In this document: positions 1 through 9,400 of the stretch, one piece after another | Layout: every line of letters begins with the position of its first letter | Numbering within the stretch: the stretch's first letter is position 1 | Assembly: GCA_017551675.1 (NCBI GenBank) | Contig: JAFZLC010000007.1 | Coordinates: 93,040-157,039 of the forward strand | Source of the DNA: Paludibacteraceae bacterium | GTDB taxonomy: Bacteria > Bacteroidota > Bacteroidia > Bacteroidales > Paludibacteraceae | Length of the DNA: 64,000 nt | Direction of reading: 5' to 3' | Made by a program: the position numbers and the translations under genes | Notes under the pieces: generated by a model | The model's database searches: none | What the model was told of the DNA's origin: nothing | Seen by the model: the letters and a program-made list of their open reading frames with translations, nothing else

Positions 1-1
1 T

Positions 2-850
2 GATTTTAACAATTGCACGAAAGTTTCTTTCCGAGATAGTAATGGTGTGAATGTGAAGAATATGCTGCAAATCGTTTATACATATAATCCGTATGGAAAT
101 GTGACATCCATTGAATGTTATTCAAGCGATGGCAAAAAGCCTATCAACGGAACTGGAGGTTGGTGTTGTTGCGAATACGTTTATGATGAAAATCGATTTA
201 AGAAAGAAACAGTTTACTATGATGTTTCGGGCTATGTGGTTTATACTCCTAAGAAGAAATATGCGATAGAACGTTTAAAGAACGATGCTTATGGAAGACC
301 TATATGCCGCTACTATCTAGATGACAATAAAAATCCAATGACGGTCGATGGTTGTAGTTGGGATTCGCTGATCTACGAAGGTCCAAATTTGGTTAGGGAG
401 ATTGCATTCGATGCAAAATCCAATCCTCTGTTCTCTATAGAATATAAGTATGATTCTTATCGTCGATTGATAGAGGAGTCTTTCCTTGATAATAAAGGCA
501 ATCTCTGTATGAAAAAGGGTTATGCAAAGAAACAGACGGAATATCAAAGAGGTGGAAAGTCCATCACTTCTTATATGGATATCGCAGGAAAAGTGTTGCG
601 TAAGGATTCCGTTTTGTCGGAAAAAGAGGTGTTTGGAAAAAATATCCAAGACAATCAGGTGAAGTATAGAAGTGTTAGAACACGAAATTGGAAATATGAG
701 GGATACATGAAAAATGGAATGCCTTTTGGAGAGGGTCGTTTCACATGGATTCCTACAGGATTTTTTATAGAAGGCTCATTTAATGGATGGTCTACAATGA
801 TTAATTCTTGGAATTGTAACGAAGTTTATTGGAATGAAAGACATGACTAA
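2..850 (+). CDS. C-terminal part of a YD-repeat-like protein ending in a MORN-like motif (5' end outside window)
   Basis: The frame is open from base 2, so the first in-window start (GTG at 47) is probably internal and the true start lies upstream. The visible 282 residues hold several loose repeats of the kind YD-x-x-G/R-x-x, for example YDENRFKKE, YGRPICRYYLDDN and YDSYRRLIEE, spaced about 40-50 residues apart. These resemble the YD/RHS-like tyrosine-rich repeats of Bacteroidetes surface proteins. Near the C-terminus YEGYMKNGMPFGEGRFTW fits the MORN pattern (YEG-x-x-K-N-G-x-x-x-G-x-G). No enzymatic motif was recognised. The stop overlaps the next gene (start 834) by 17 bases, so the two are probably co-transcribed and translationally coupled. 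Function unknown; an envelope or secreted role is inferred from the neighbours. Confidence 0.7.
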   Translation, partial: DFNNCTKVSFRDSNGVNVKNMLQIVYTYNPYGNVTSIECYSSDGKKPINGTGGWCCCEYVYDENRFKKETVYYDVSGYVVYTPKKKYAIERLKNDAYGRPICRYYLDDNKNPMTVDGCSWDSLIYEGPNLVREIAFDAKSNPLFSIEYKYDSYRRLIEESFLDNKGNLCMKKGYAKKQTEYQRGGKSITSYMDIAGKVLRKDSVLSEKEVFGKNIQDNQVKYRSVRTRNWKYEGYMKNGMPFGEGRFTWIPTGFFIEGSFNGWSTMINSWNCNEVYWNERHD

Positions 851-3800
851 ATATATAATATGTTGCATCTCTCTGTTGTTTAGCGTTACCGCTATGGCAG
901 ATAGTTGGACGGATGTGATTGTTGCGAAGCCAGACTCTTACATTGAGAGAAATGATACAATCTTTTTGAATGACAATCGGGCGGTTGCTTGGGTTGCATC
1001 GGTTAGTAATGGTTTGAACGGAGCACGTAAATCCACGTTTGCAGGTAAAACCATCTTTTTGGTTAGAGATGTAAACATGGCTGAGCATACGTTCCCTATG
1101 TTTATATCCACATTTGAAGGTGTCTTTGATGGTAATGGGAAAAGCATTACCAGTATGGTTGATTCAAGTTGCACCTTCTGTAAAGTGAATAAGGGCGTTA
1201 TCAAAAACTTAAAACGAAATGATGGCGTTATTGGTCAGTGGGTGGAACAATACAAAGACAATTCTTTTTCTTCGTTTGTTGTCGACAACTATGGAACAGT
1301 GCAGAATTGTAGTGCAACATTCTCGGAGATGTCATATATCTCTTCATCGGAAATTTCTGTAGGATGTGTTGTGGCTAACAATTATGGCGTGGTGGATGGT
1401 TGTAGAATCGGTGGAAAATGGATTTTGTCGGGAAATGTACTAGATAACAGTTATTATGGAGGTATCGTTTCTTACAACTATGGTACCGTTAAGAATTGTG
1501 TTAACAAGGCTACCATCGATGGCTATTGTCAGAGCATGGGAGGAATTGTTGCCATGAACTATGGAGTGGTGATGAATTGTGCCTCCACAGGTGTTATAAG
1601 AGGTGGTTCGATCTGTTGTGGTGGAATCGTTGGTACGATGATAACAGACGATTCAAAGTTGATAAATAGTTACTGTATTGCCTCTGTGGATGGAACTGGT
1701 TTGGTGGGTATGATGAAAGAGGGTTCCGTTCAGAATTGCTATTCTGCATCCTCTCATATCACGTTAGGCGAGGGTAGTACAGCCTCCAATAATTCTTATG
1801 TCTATGCATGTTTGGATAGCATTTCGTCTTTGGCTATGGCAGATTATGGATTCCGTGGAAAGGGTAGAAAATGTGCACTTGTTGATATGGTCTATGATAC
1901 CTATGACTTCCCAACCGCTTTGAATGCTTGGGTGAAATCCCAATCATCGAAAGATTTGGCAACATGGATTACAGATACGGAGAATGAAAATAAGGGCTAT
2001 CCGAAATTGCTTATTGCAATGGATGATGGAGAAAATCAACATTCGAAACCGACAATCAGATGGGTTGACGTGGTGAAGGAACGTCCAAGAACATATATGG
2101 AAGAAGGTAACACCATCCTGTTGTTGGATAATAAGGCATTGACTTGGATGATATCTGTTACAAACGGATTGAATGGCGCTCGTCAGAGTTCGTTAAAAGA
2201 TAAAGAGGTGTACTTGATGGCAGATGTGGACATGGGAGAATACAAGTGGACTCCAATGAAGAACTTCCAAGGTACATTTGATGGAAAGGAAAAGTCGATA
2301 AAAGGCTTGTTTATGGAAGACACGTCAGCTCATGCCGGACTTGTGATTAATAACAACGGAATCATTAAGAATCTAAAAATAAAAAACACATACTTCTATG
2401 TATATGCGCTGAAAGATATACAAGCAGGTATGATGGCAGTTGTGAATAATGGAGAGATCTCTAATTCTAGTTGTGACGGAGCCATCTATCTGGATGGTGT
2501 TTCTGAAGATTGTTCATCATTATACATGGGAGGTATCGTTGGAATTAACAAGGGTTCCATTAGTGGATGTCGAACGAGTGGAATTGTATATCTGGATTAT
2601 TGGGATTACAAAGAAAACAAGACTGCGGAAACGTATGTAGGAGGAGTGGTTGGCGACAACTTCGGATTAGTGGATGCTTGTGTGAATGAGGCGGAAGTAA
2701 ATGGATTCTGTGCTGCTGCAGGAGGTATTGTTGGATGCTTGAGTTCGAATAAAGCTAAGGTGATAAATTGTGCTAATAGAGGATATGTGACGTTGTTAGA
2801 TGCTCCTGCCTCTGCACATGGAGGTGGATTGATAGGTTATTTGAAAGAAGCGGGAGTCTTGGCTAATTCGTATAACACCGCCTACGTGGATGTGATGAGT
2901 GTTGTTGGTTATCAGGAAGCGGGAAGAGTTTATAATTGCTATAAAACATGTAGTCAACCTACCATGTCTGATGACGGATTGCCTACGTATGGATTCTTAT
3001 ATTCATGTGCGGATAGCATAACTGCGGAAGGCCTGGAGAATGCTACGTTTACAGGTTCTGGAAGGAATTGTGTATTGACTAAGCCAGTATATGAAACAAC
3101 CGATTTTGTTGAGGCTCTAAATGGATGGGTGGATGGACAGAATAATCCATCTTATTTGAAGTGGACGGTAGATAAGAAAGGAGAGAATAATGGATATCCA
3201 ATCTTGCGATATTCAATAAAGAAAGATACCATATTCTATGTTTGTCCGAATATGGATTACTACGGCAATGTGTTTACATCCGCCGATGATTCAACTAAGA
3301 AACAGTTGTTGTGGAACGATACGTTGTATGAGAATGCAACCATCATATTGAATACAAATTTTGATGATTTGACAATCAATAGGAAGGATTCGTTCTATGT
3401 GGGTGAAGTGTTGACGATAACACTCATTCCGCCTTCTCCAAATTCAGTATGGAGGTTGGATGATGGAACCATTCGTTATGGAACAACGGTGGCATTCCCT
3501 ATCGATATCTCATATAAAGAGGGTCATCCATTAAAGATTTCCATTACAAGAGATGGATGTTCTCATCAAATGTATGATACATTGATTGCCGCTAAAACAG
3601 GATATGATACAGTATTGTATGTATGTCCGGAGACGGTATATGAAGGAAATGTATTTACGCCAGAAGATAATGGTACGATTCAGACTTTGAAGTGGAAAGA
3701 CTCAACGGAGATTGTCGCTAAAATTGTTGTGAAAGCGGATTATCGCAAGATCCATTATGAGGCACCTGAATTTTTCTGTGCAAATGAAACATTGAAGGTG

Positions 3801-4472
3801 GAGATGTCGGGTGCTACTCATTATACATGGATTATCAACTCTGACACGTTAAAAGAGGATGGCGTAATTTATAGAGAACCATCTTATTGGAGGTTCATTC
3901 CATCGGAGTCTGATGGTTTCGTGCTGGAAGTGTTAGCCTCTTTGAATGGATGTGAACGTAGGATAGTGGATACACTGGTTCCTAAGCATTCTGAAATTAT
4001 CGAAATGGTAGGATGGGGAGATGTGTTGGCTATTGCTAACCCAGATTCAGAGTATGAATCCTATCAATGGTATTATAATGGACAAAGACAAGAGTATGAA
4101 ACAAATCAATACTTGTATTGTCCAGAAGGATTGAAGCCTGGTGCTTATTCAGCCAAGGCATATAGAGTGGATGGATCTTATGAGACCTTCTGCCCATTGT
4201 TCATAAAGAAGGCTGTAACAAGAAGTTCATCAAGAAGTGTTTCTGTTACACCAAATCCAGTTTCAGCGGACGATGAGATTCATGTCGATTTGCATAATTT
4301 CAATGGCGATTCTGTAAAGTCGATATATATTTCTGATAATTATGGTAGAGTATTACTTCATGTGGATGACTTAAAGAAACTAGATGTTTCTTCATTACAA
4401 CCAGGATGGTATATACTTTATGTAGAATTGTACGATGATGATATTCTTGGCACTAAATTTTCTGTAAAATGA
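834..4472 (+). CDS. Secreted GLUG-repeat protein with T9SS type A sorting domain
   Basis: This 1212-residue protein starts with a signal peptide (hydrophobic core ending near AMA-DSW, residue ~22). Residues ~23-395 and ~405-795 are two diverged copies of one unit. Each opens with a W-x-D-V segment, then SNGLNGAR or TNGLNGAR, then a D-V-D/N-M segment, followed by GLUG-like turns such as GGIVSYNYGTVKNC and GGIVGINKGSISGC. A second, smaller duplication follows (YVCPNMDYYGNVFT and YVCPETVYEGNVFT). The last ~80 residues (VTPNPVSADDEIHVDL, then ISDNYGRV and LQPGWYILYV) match the type A C-terminal sorting domain used by the type IX secretion system. It is therefore predicted to cross the outer membrane through the T9SS and be anchored or released. 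It overlaps both neighbours, so it belongs to a three-gene operon. Ligand unknown; adhesin-like by architecture. Confidence 0.85.
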   Translation: MKDMTKYIICCISLLFSVTAMADSWTDVIVAKPDSYIERNDTIFLNDNRAVAWVASVSNGLNGARKSTFAGKTIFLVRDVNMAEHTFPMFISTFEGVFDGNGKSITSMVDSSCTFCKVNKGVIKNLKRNDGVIGQWVEQYKDNSFSSFVVDNYGTVQNCSATFSEMSYISSSEISVGCVVANNYGVVDGCRIGGKWILSGNVLDNSYYGGIVSYNYGTVKNCVNKATIDGYCQSMGGIVAMNYGVVMNCASTGVIRGGSICCGGIVGTMITDDSKLINSYCIASVDGTGLVGMMKEGSVQNCYSASSHITLGEGSTASNNSYVYACLDSISSLAMADYGFRGKGRKCALVDMVYDTYDFPTALNAWVKSQSSKDLATWITDTENENKGYPKLLIAMDDGENQHSKPTIRWVDVVKERPRTYMEEGNTILLLDNKALTWMISVTNGLNGARQSSLKDKEVYLMADVDMGEYKWTPMKNFQGTFDGKEKSIKGLFMEDTSAHAGLVINNNGIIKNLKIKNTYFYVYALKDIQAGMMAVVNNGEISNSSCDGAIYLDGVSEDCSSLYMGGIVGINKGSISGCRTSGIVYLDYWDYKENKTAETYVGGVVGDNFGLVDACVNEAEVNGFCAAAGGIVGCLSSNKAKVINCANRGYVTLLDAPASAHGGGLIGYLKEAGVLANSYNTAYVDVMSVVGYQEAGRVYNCYKTCSQPTMSDDGLPTYGFLYSCADSITAEGLENATFTGSGRNCVLTKPVYETTDFVEALNGWVDGQNNPSYLKWTVDKKGENNGYPILRYSIKKDTIFYVCPNMDYYGNVFTSADDSTKKQLLWNDTLYENATIILNTNFDDLTINRKDSFYVGEVLTITLIPPSPNSVWRLDDGTIRYGTTVAFPIDISYKEGHPLKISITRDGCSHQMYDTLIAAKTGYDTVLYVCPETVYEGNVFTPEDNGTIQTLKWKDSTEIVAKIVVKADYRKIHYEAPEFFCANETLKVEMSGATHYTWIINSDTLKEDGVIYREPSYWRFIPSESDGFVLEVLASLNGCERRIVDTLVPKHSEIIEMVGWGDVLAIANPDSEYESYQWYYNGQRQEYETNQYLYCPEGLKPGAYSAKAYRVDGSYETFCPLFIKKAVTRSSSRSVSVTPNPVSADDEIHVDLHNFNGDSVKSIYISDNYGRVLLHVDDLKKLDVSSLQPGWYILYVELYDDDILGTKFSVK

Positions 4473-6049
4473 AGAAGATTATTTACATAATATGTTCGGT
4501 TGTCATCTTCTTCTTGAATATGTCACAACTCAATGCGCAAATAGATGGTTCCCACCTGATGTTCGACATGGGTGGCGGAGTTCATACCATGCTATATAAT
4601 CCTAACTGGGGAGAGAATAAGATAGGAATGGGTGGTAAAATAGGATTGAATTACGCCTATTATTTCCATAAAAACTTTGGTGCTGGAATAGGTGCCTATT
4701 GCAATCTCTATACTTCGAGATATAAGTTGCCAGAATATGAATTGGCAGATGGAAAAAAACAGACGGACGAATCGAATTATAATTATACTTATATTTTATA
4801 CGTTAAGGATCACCTAAATGAAACCCAAAGAGTAGCTTCGGTATCTATACCGATCTCATTTAGAACACAGTTCCAACTAGGATGGTATTGGGATATGAGA
4901 GTTAATGTGGGAGCTGCTGTGGAGATACCAATATTGCATAAGTATTATTCGGAAGGAAATCTGACCACAACTGCTTATTATGAGGAGTTGAACGTCTTAT
5001 TCCATGATATGCCAAATCACGGATTCAAGAAAGATAGGTACAATGTGAATGATGAGTTCGCTTGTAAGAAAGTTGGTATTTCCCCTTTTGCGGAAATTGG
5101 TTTTTCTCGCATGATTGATAATCATTGGCGTTTCTATTTAGGAGTATACGCCTCTTTGAGTGCTACTAATTTCATAGCTCAGAATGAGAATGACGTCTTT
5201 TATGATTCTACATCGGATAAGTATCCTCAGAATAGTTTCTCTTCTGATTTGAGTGATAAAATGCGTTTGTTCAAAGCAGGTGCCACATTAGGCTTTGTCT
5301 ATCAGTTTAGATCTGATGATAGAGGAAAGTTGGTACAGGCTGTTCAGTTTGATTTGGATACTCTTATCACTCCAGAACCTGAGGTGGTGGAGGAGGAAGA
5401 AGCACCAAAAGTTGTGGTGGTTCCTGTTGATACTACTTGTGAGGATGTTATCGACATCAACTATAAATGGCTTGCCGATTCTACGGCTAAGGCAGATGGT
5501 TTGAAGAACTGGACACCTTCTACAAATAGCAAGAAGAGTCAGCCAGCAAGTGTGAAGAGTCAGTCCTCATCCAAATCGAACACATCTTCTAATTCTAATA
5601 ATGCCAGTACATCTTCGGCTACTAAGCCGCAAACGGTGCAGAAACAAGAGCAGACGAGTGCGGGATCTGTAGGAACAGAGCCAGTTGTAGCAAAGGAGGA
5701 GAAATCAAATCTTCAGATTGAGTCTGACATACCAGCACAAAAGATTGGTTCGGTGACTGTCCGTAAAAAGCAGATTAAGGCTCGATGCTCTAATGGTTAC
5801 TTTATCACGTTAGAGTTTAAAGATCCAGGAGAGGTTGAATTTACACCTGCTATGCAAAGTGATTTACAGAACATAGCAAAATATCTGAAAAGTAACCCTA
5901 AAGCAAAGGTGACACTGGAGAATGTAACGCCAAATTCGGGTAAAAGTAAATATCTCATAAAGAAAAATATGGTTTATTTCTCTAAAATAAAGAACCAACT
6001 GATTTCTTATGGGGTACGACCAGATCAGGTGGTCTATTCAGGTAATTAA
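4469..6049 (+). CDS. Outer-membrane beta-barrel protein with degenerate C-terminal OmpA-like domain
   Basis: This 526-residue protein has a signal peptide ending near LNA-Q (residue ~24). Residues ~30-280 look like alternating amphipathic strands with aromatic girdles (for example FGAGIGAYCNLYTSRY and FYLGVYASLSA), consistent with a small outer-membrane barrel. A Ser/Asn/Thr/Gln-rich linker follows (~345-400). The last ~95 residues (ITLEFKDPGEVEFTPAMQ, then IAKYLKSNPKAKVTLENV) have the outline of an OmpA/MotB domain, but the usual D and R that grip peptidoglycan (as in TDN and LSxxRA) are replaced (NSGKSKYLIKKNMVYFSK), so peptidoglycan binding is doubtful. The start overlaps the preceding stop as ATGA. 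The gene is followed by a strong terminator at 6131-6170 and is the last of the operon. A T9SS-associated or cargo-partner role is inference. Confidence 0.7.
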   Translation: MKKIIYIICSVVIFFLNMSQLNAQIDGSHLMFDMGGGVHTMLYNPNWGENKIGMGGKIGLNYAYYFHKNFGAGIGAYCNLYTSRYKLPEYELADGKKQTDESNYNYTYILYVKDHLNETQRVASVSIPISFRTQFQLGWYWDMRVNVGAAVEIPILHKYYSEGNLTTTAYYEELNVLFHDMPNHGFKKDRYNVNDEFACKKVGISPFAEIGFSRMIDNHWRFYLGVYASLSATNFIAQNENDVFYDSTSDKYPQNSFSSDLSDKMRLFKAGATLGFVYQFRSDDRGKLVQAVQFDLDTLITPEPEVVEEEEAPKVVVVPVDTTCEDVIDINYKWLADSTAKADGLKNWTPSTNSKKSQPASVKSQSSSKSNTSSNSNNASTSSATKPQTVQKQEQTSAGSVGTEPVVAKEEKSNLQIESDIPAQKIGSVTVRKKQIKARCSNGYFITLEFKDPGEVEFTPAMQSDLQNIAKYLKSNPKAKVTLENVTPNSGKSKYLIKKNMVYFSKIKNQLISYGVRPDQVVYSGN

Positions 6050-6130
6050 ACATGAAATATTACGTTCCGAACAAAAGAAGACCTAGAATAGGTTGAAGTA
6101 GAAACGTGAAAAAAAGTAAAAAAGGATAAG

Positions 6131-6170
6131 AAAGCAGAGACGTAGGACACAACGTCTCTGCTTTGTTTTA
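6131..6170 (+). terminator. Rho-independent terminator after the first operon
   Basis: A 13-bp perfect stem (AAAGCAGAGACGT at 6131-6143 with ACGTCTCTGCTTT at 6152-6164) encloses an 8-base loop and is followed by TGTTTT. It ends the operon 834-6049. The stem core GAGACGT recurs in the hairpin at 13710-13731. Confidence 0.85.
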
Positions 6171-6434
6171 AAAGAAAGGGAAACAGGGTAGTATATGTCA
6201 AAATCCAAAGTAAGGGTAATTTTTTTTCGTTGTAAAAAAATGGTCGTTCGTTGAATTTCAAATATTTTTTTTCACATTTATTATGAAATGAGAAATAAAA
6301 ATCTCATCTTTGCAGATGATGAGTAATAGGGAAAATTAAAAAGTATGAGGTTGTAAATTGTTCATTACTTTTTATTTTAGACAAGGTGATAGAGATTTTA
6401 CATCGTGAATTTTTTAGTGAAAGCAGATATATTT
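6171..6434 (+). other. Gene-free stretch ahead of the giant adhesin gene; possible -7 element at 6305
   Basis: The stretch is very AT-rich. It holds CATCTTTG at 6305-6312, one base off the Bacteroidetes -7 consensus TANNTTTG, with no clear -33 box. If used, the transcript would start near 6319 and have a leader of about 115 bases before the gene at 6435. No open frame with protein-like composition was seen here. Confidence 0.35.
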
Positions 6435-9400
6435 ATGTCCTTAAATCTAATTATTGGTTCAACCAACAAATGTAAATATTGGATGGCAATGTTGGTGCCG
6501 TTCATTATGGTGGTAAGTGCCTATTCGCAGATAGATAGATCGAACATAGACACTCCGAATCTTAGTTTTGAAAATGGTAATTTCGATGGATGGGAGTGTT
6601 ATACGGGTGGATTCTATTTTGATACGTCGGACAGCACATACAAGTTTGATAGATGGAATCCAGCAGGTGCTGAAATGGGTGCGGAAAACAGAAGACATTT
6701 CAGTATAAAGAACAATGCACAGGATGTACCTGATGACAACATGCGTTGTTATTTAACATCTACAAATCCAGAAGGAAAGATGACAGCTCGAATTGGTTCT
6801 ATGGAAGCTGCTGAGAATCAAGGAGTGAAAAATGCAATGGCTGAGAGAATGGTGTATAAGTTTGTTGTAACGGAAAACACTACGCTTTTGACGTATCGTT
6901 ATGCTGTTGTTATGCACTGTCCTGACTTGGTGGGTACTGGTACGGCTCGTACAGAACATACTGGAGATCAATATCCTACATTCCAAATGAATGTAAGTTT
7001 GTATAATCCAGCTACGGGTGTTAGTTCCCTTTTGCAGTGCGGTAACTTTAAAGTAAACGCATCTGGAACGAATAAAGTGGCCTTGAAATTGGCTGCAGAC
7101 GAGGGCCAATGTCCTTCTTCTCCATTGCATAGAAATGGCGACCTCTATGAGTTCGCATACGTTCCATGGACGTATGGAAACTTTGATTTGTCTAATCACA
7201 TCGGTGAGGAGGTGACCATCGAGATTATCAACCGTGACTGTTTGAGTTCCAAAACAAATAACGCGGGTGGTGAAACCATATCAGGTGGTAAGCACCGTTC
7301 GTATGGTTATTTCTGGGCAGAGACTAGAAAATTGGAGTTGACAGTGAAAAACTGTATCAACGAAGATGCTGTGTTCTATGCTCCAAAAGGATTTAGTAAA
7401 TATGAATGGAAAAGTAAAAACAATGTTAATATAAGTGTTGACCCTAATGACCCTTCTGTTGCAACAATTGCCAACGATTTGAAGGTGCCTGGTGATGAGA
7501 TCCAATGTACAATCTACAATTCTGATGATTGTAAGTCAGAAGTGAAGTTGACCGCTATTTTGGAAGAGATGAACGCCACTTTGGATTTTGATTTCGAAAA
7601 TGATTGTGAGGGTCTTGTTCACTTTAAAAACATCAAGGATGACATTGTGGGAGATGAGATCTCAGGTTATTTTTGGGACTTTGGTAACGGAAAGACCTCT
7701 GCTGTGAGGGAACCGGATGCCATGTATATGGATCCAAAGGATTATAACGTGTCATTGACAGTGCAGACGGTTTTGGGATGTACTGCATCTATAGAGAAAA
7801 TCGTTGATGTGCGCTATTTCCCTAAATTGAACATTTCATCTGAAAGTAGTGTGTGTCGAGGCGATACCATTAACTTGATTGCCATCGGTGCTTCTAATAA
7901 GAGTAAATATAAATGGGATACAGGCGATACGACGATGCAAATCAGAAAGAGAATAGATGCATCGCAAGTCTTTGTGGTGGAAGTTATTGATGAGTTCTTG
8001 TGTTCCTACAAAGCAAATTTCCGTGTGTCAGTAAAGGAGAGCCCGATGTTGCTGATCAAAGGTGATGATGAGGTCTGCTTAGGTGATACGGCAACATTGA
8101 CTGCCATTGAATATGGAAACACAACAGGTGAGACTGTATCCTTCATTTGGGATATTGGTACCACTGATGCACAGATGAGGGCTCGTCCATTGCAAGATAA
8201 TACAGTCTATACAGTTACGGCATCTTATAGCAATGGTTGCTATTCGGAAATGTCTAAGACCATAAGGGTAAATCCACTTCCAGAGGTTAATATTACCGGA
8301 GATGGTTTGATTTGCCAAAATGATCCTGCTAACCTGCAGGCGAATGTCTTGTCTTCCAATGGTAGTGTGACGTATGTATGGAAAGACTTGTTTAATGGTC
8401 CTTCACGAACAGTTTATCCTGACACGACAACAGAATATTCGGTTACATGCGTGGATGAGAAAAACTGTATATCAAGACCTGCAGAGTTTACTGTAAAGGT
8501 AAAGGATTTACCTGAGGTTAAAATCACAGGTGACTCGGCTATATGCGAGGGAAAGAGCACAACTCTGACTGTGACGGGTGTTGGCTCGAATGTGACTTGG
8601 TATGATGGCACTTCGGGACAAACAACCATTGTGCGTACGCCTACGCAAGATACAATCTATTGGGTGGAGGGTATCTCCAACAACTGTAAGGGACGTGCGG
8701 AATTTAAAGTAAAATTGTTGAATGTTCCTACCGTTTGGATTGAAGGTAACACAACTATCTGTCAGGGTGATACGACTCGATTGTATGCAAGAGGTGCTGA
8801 CACTTATAGTTGGAACACTTCTGATAATACAGACTCTATTGATGTTCACCCTTATTCTATGTCAGATTATTTTGTGACAGGAACAACCACCAATGGAGGT
8901 TGTGTGGGTACGGCTTCAATAAAGGTCAATGTTAATGAGCCTCCATCAATTACAATCAGTGGTGATAGAGAGGTCTGTGATGGCGATGACGCCCAAGTAT
9001 CGGTTACGGGTGCTTCTGAGTATTTCTGGAGTAACAGTGCATATGGACCGAAAATCACATTGAAAATTACTAAGGATGATACCTTGACGGTTCGTTGCAT
9101 TGATGATAACTTATGCGAATCCACAGCAAAATGGACTATTAAGAAGAAAGAACTTCCAGTCCTTTCATATACTGGAGAAACTGCTGTTTGTGCAGGCCAA
9201 ATTTTGACGATCACAGCATCGGGTGCCAACACATACGAATGGCAGGATGGTTCTGGAACTTCCGTCTTTAGTAAGGTCATTGAAAATGATATGGAGTTGA
9301 AGGTGAAAGGATTTATCAACGGATGTTCTTCTTCCATGTTGATCCCTGTTAGCATATTGCCAGTTCCTTCTTTGTGGGTATCGGGTAGTGGTGTGACGGG

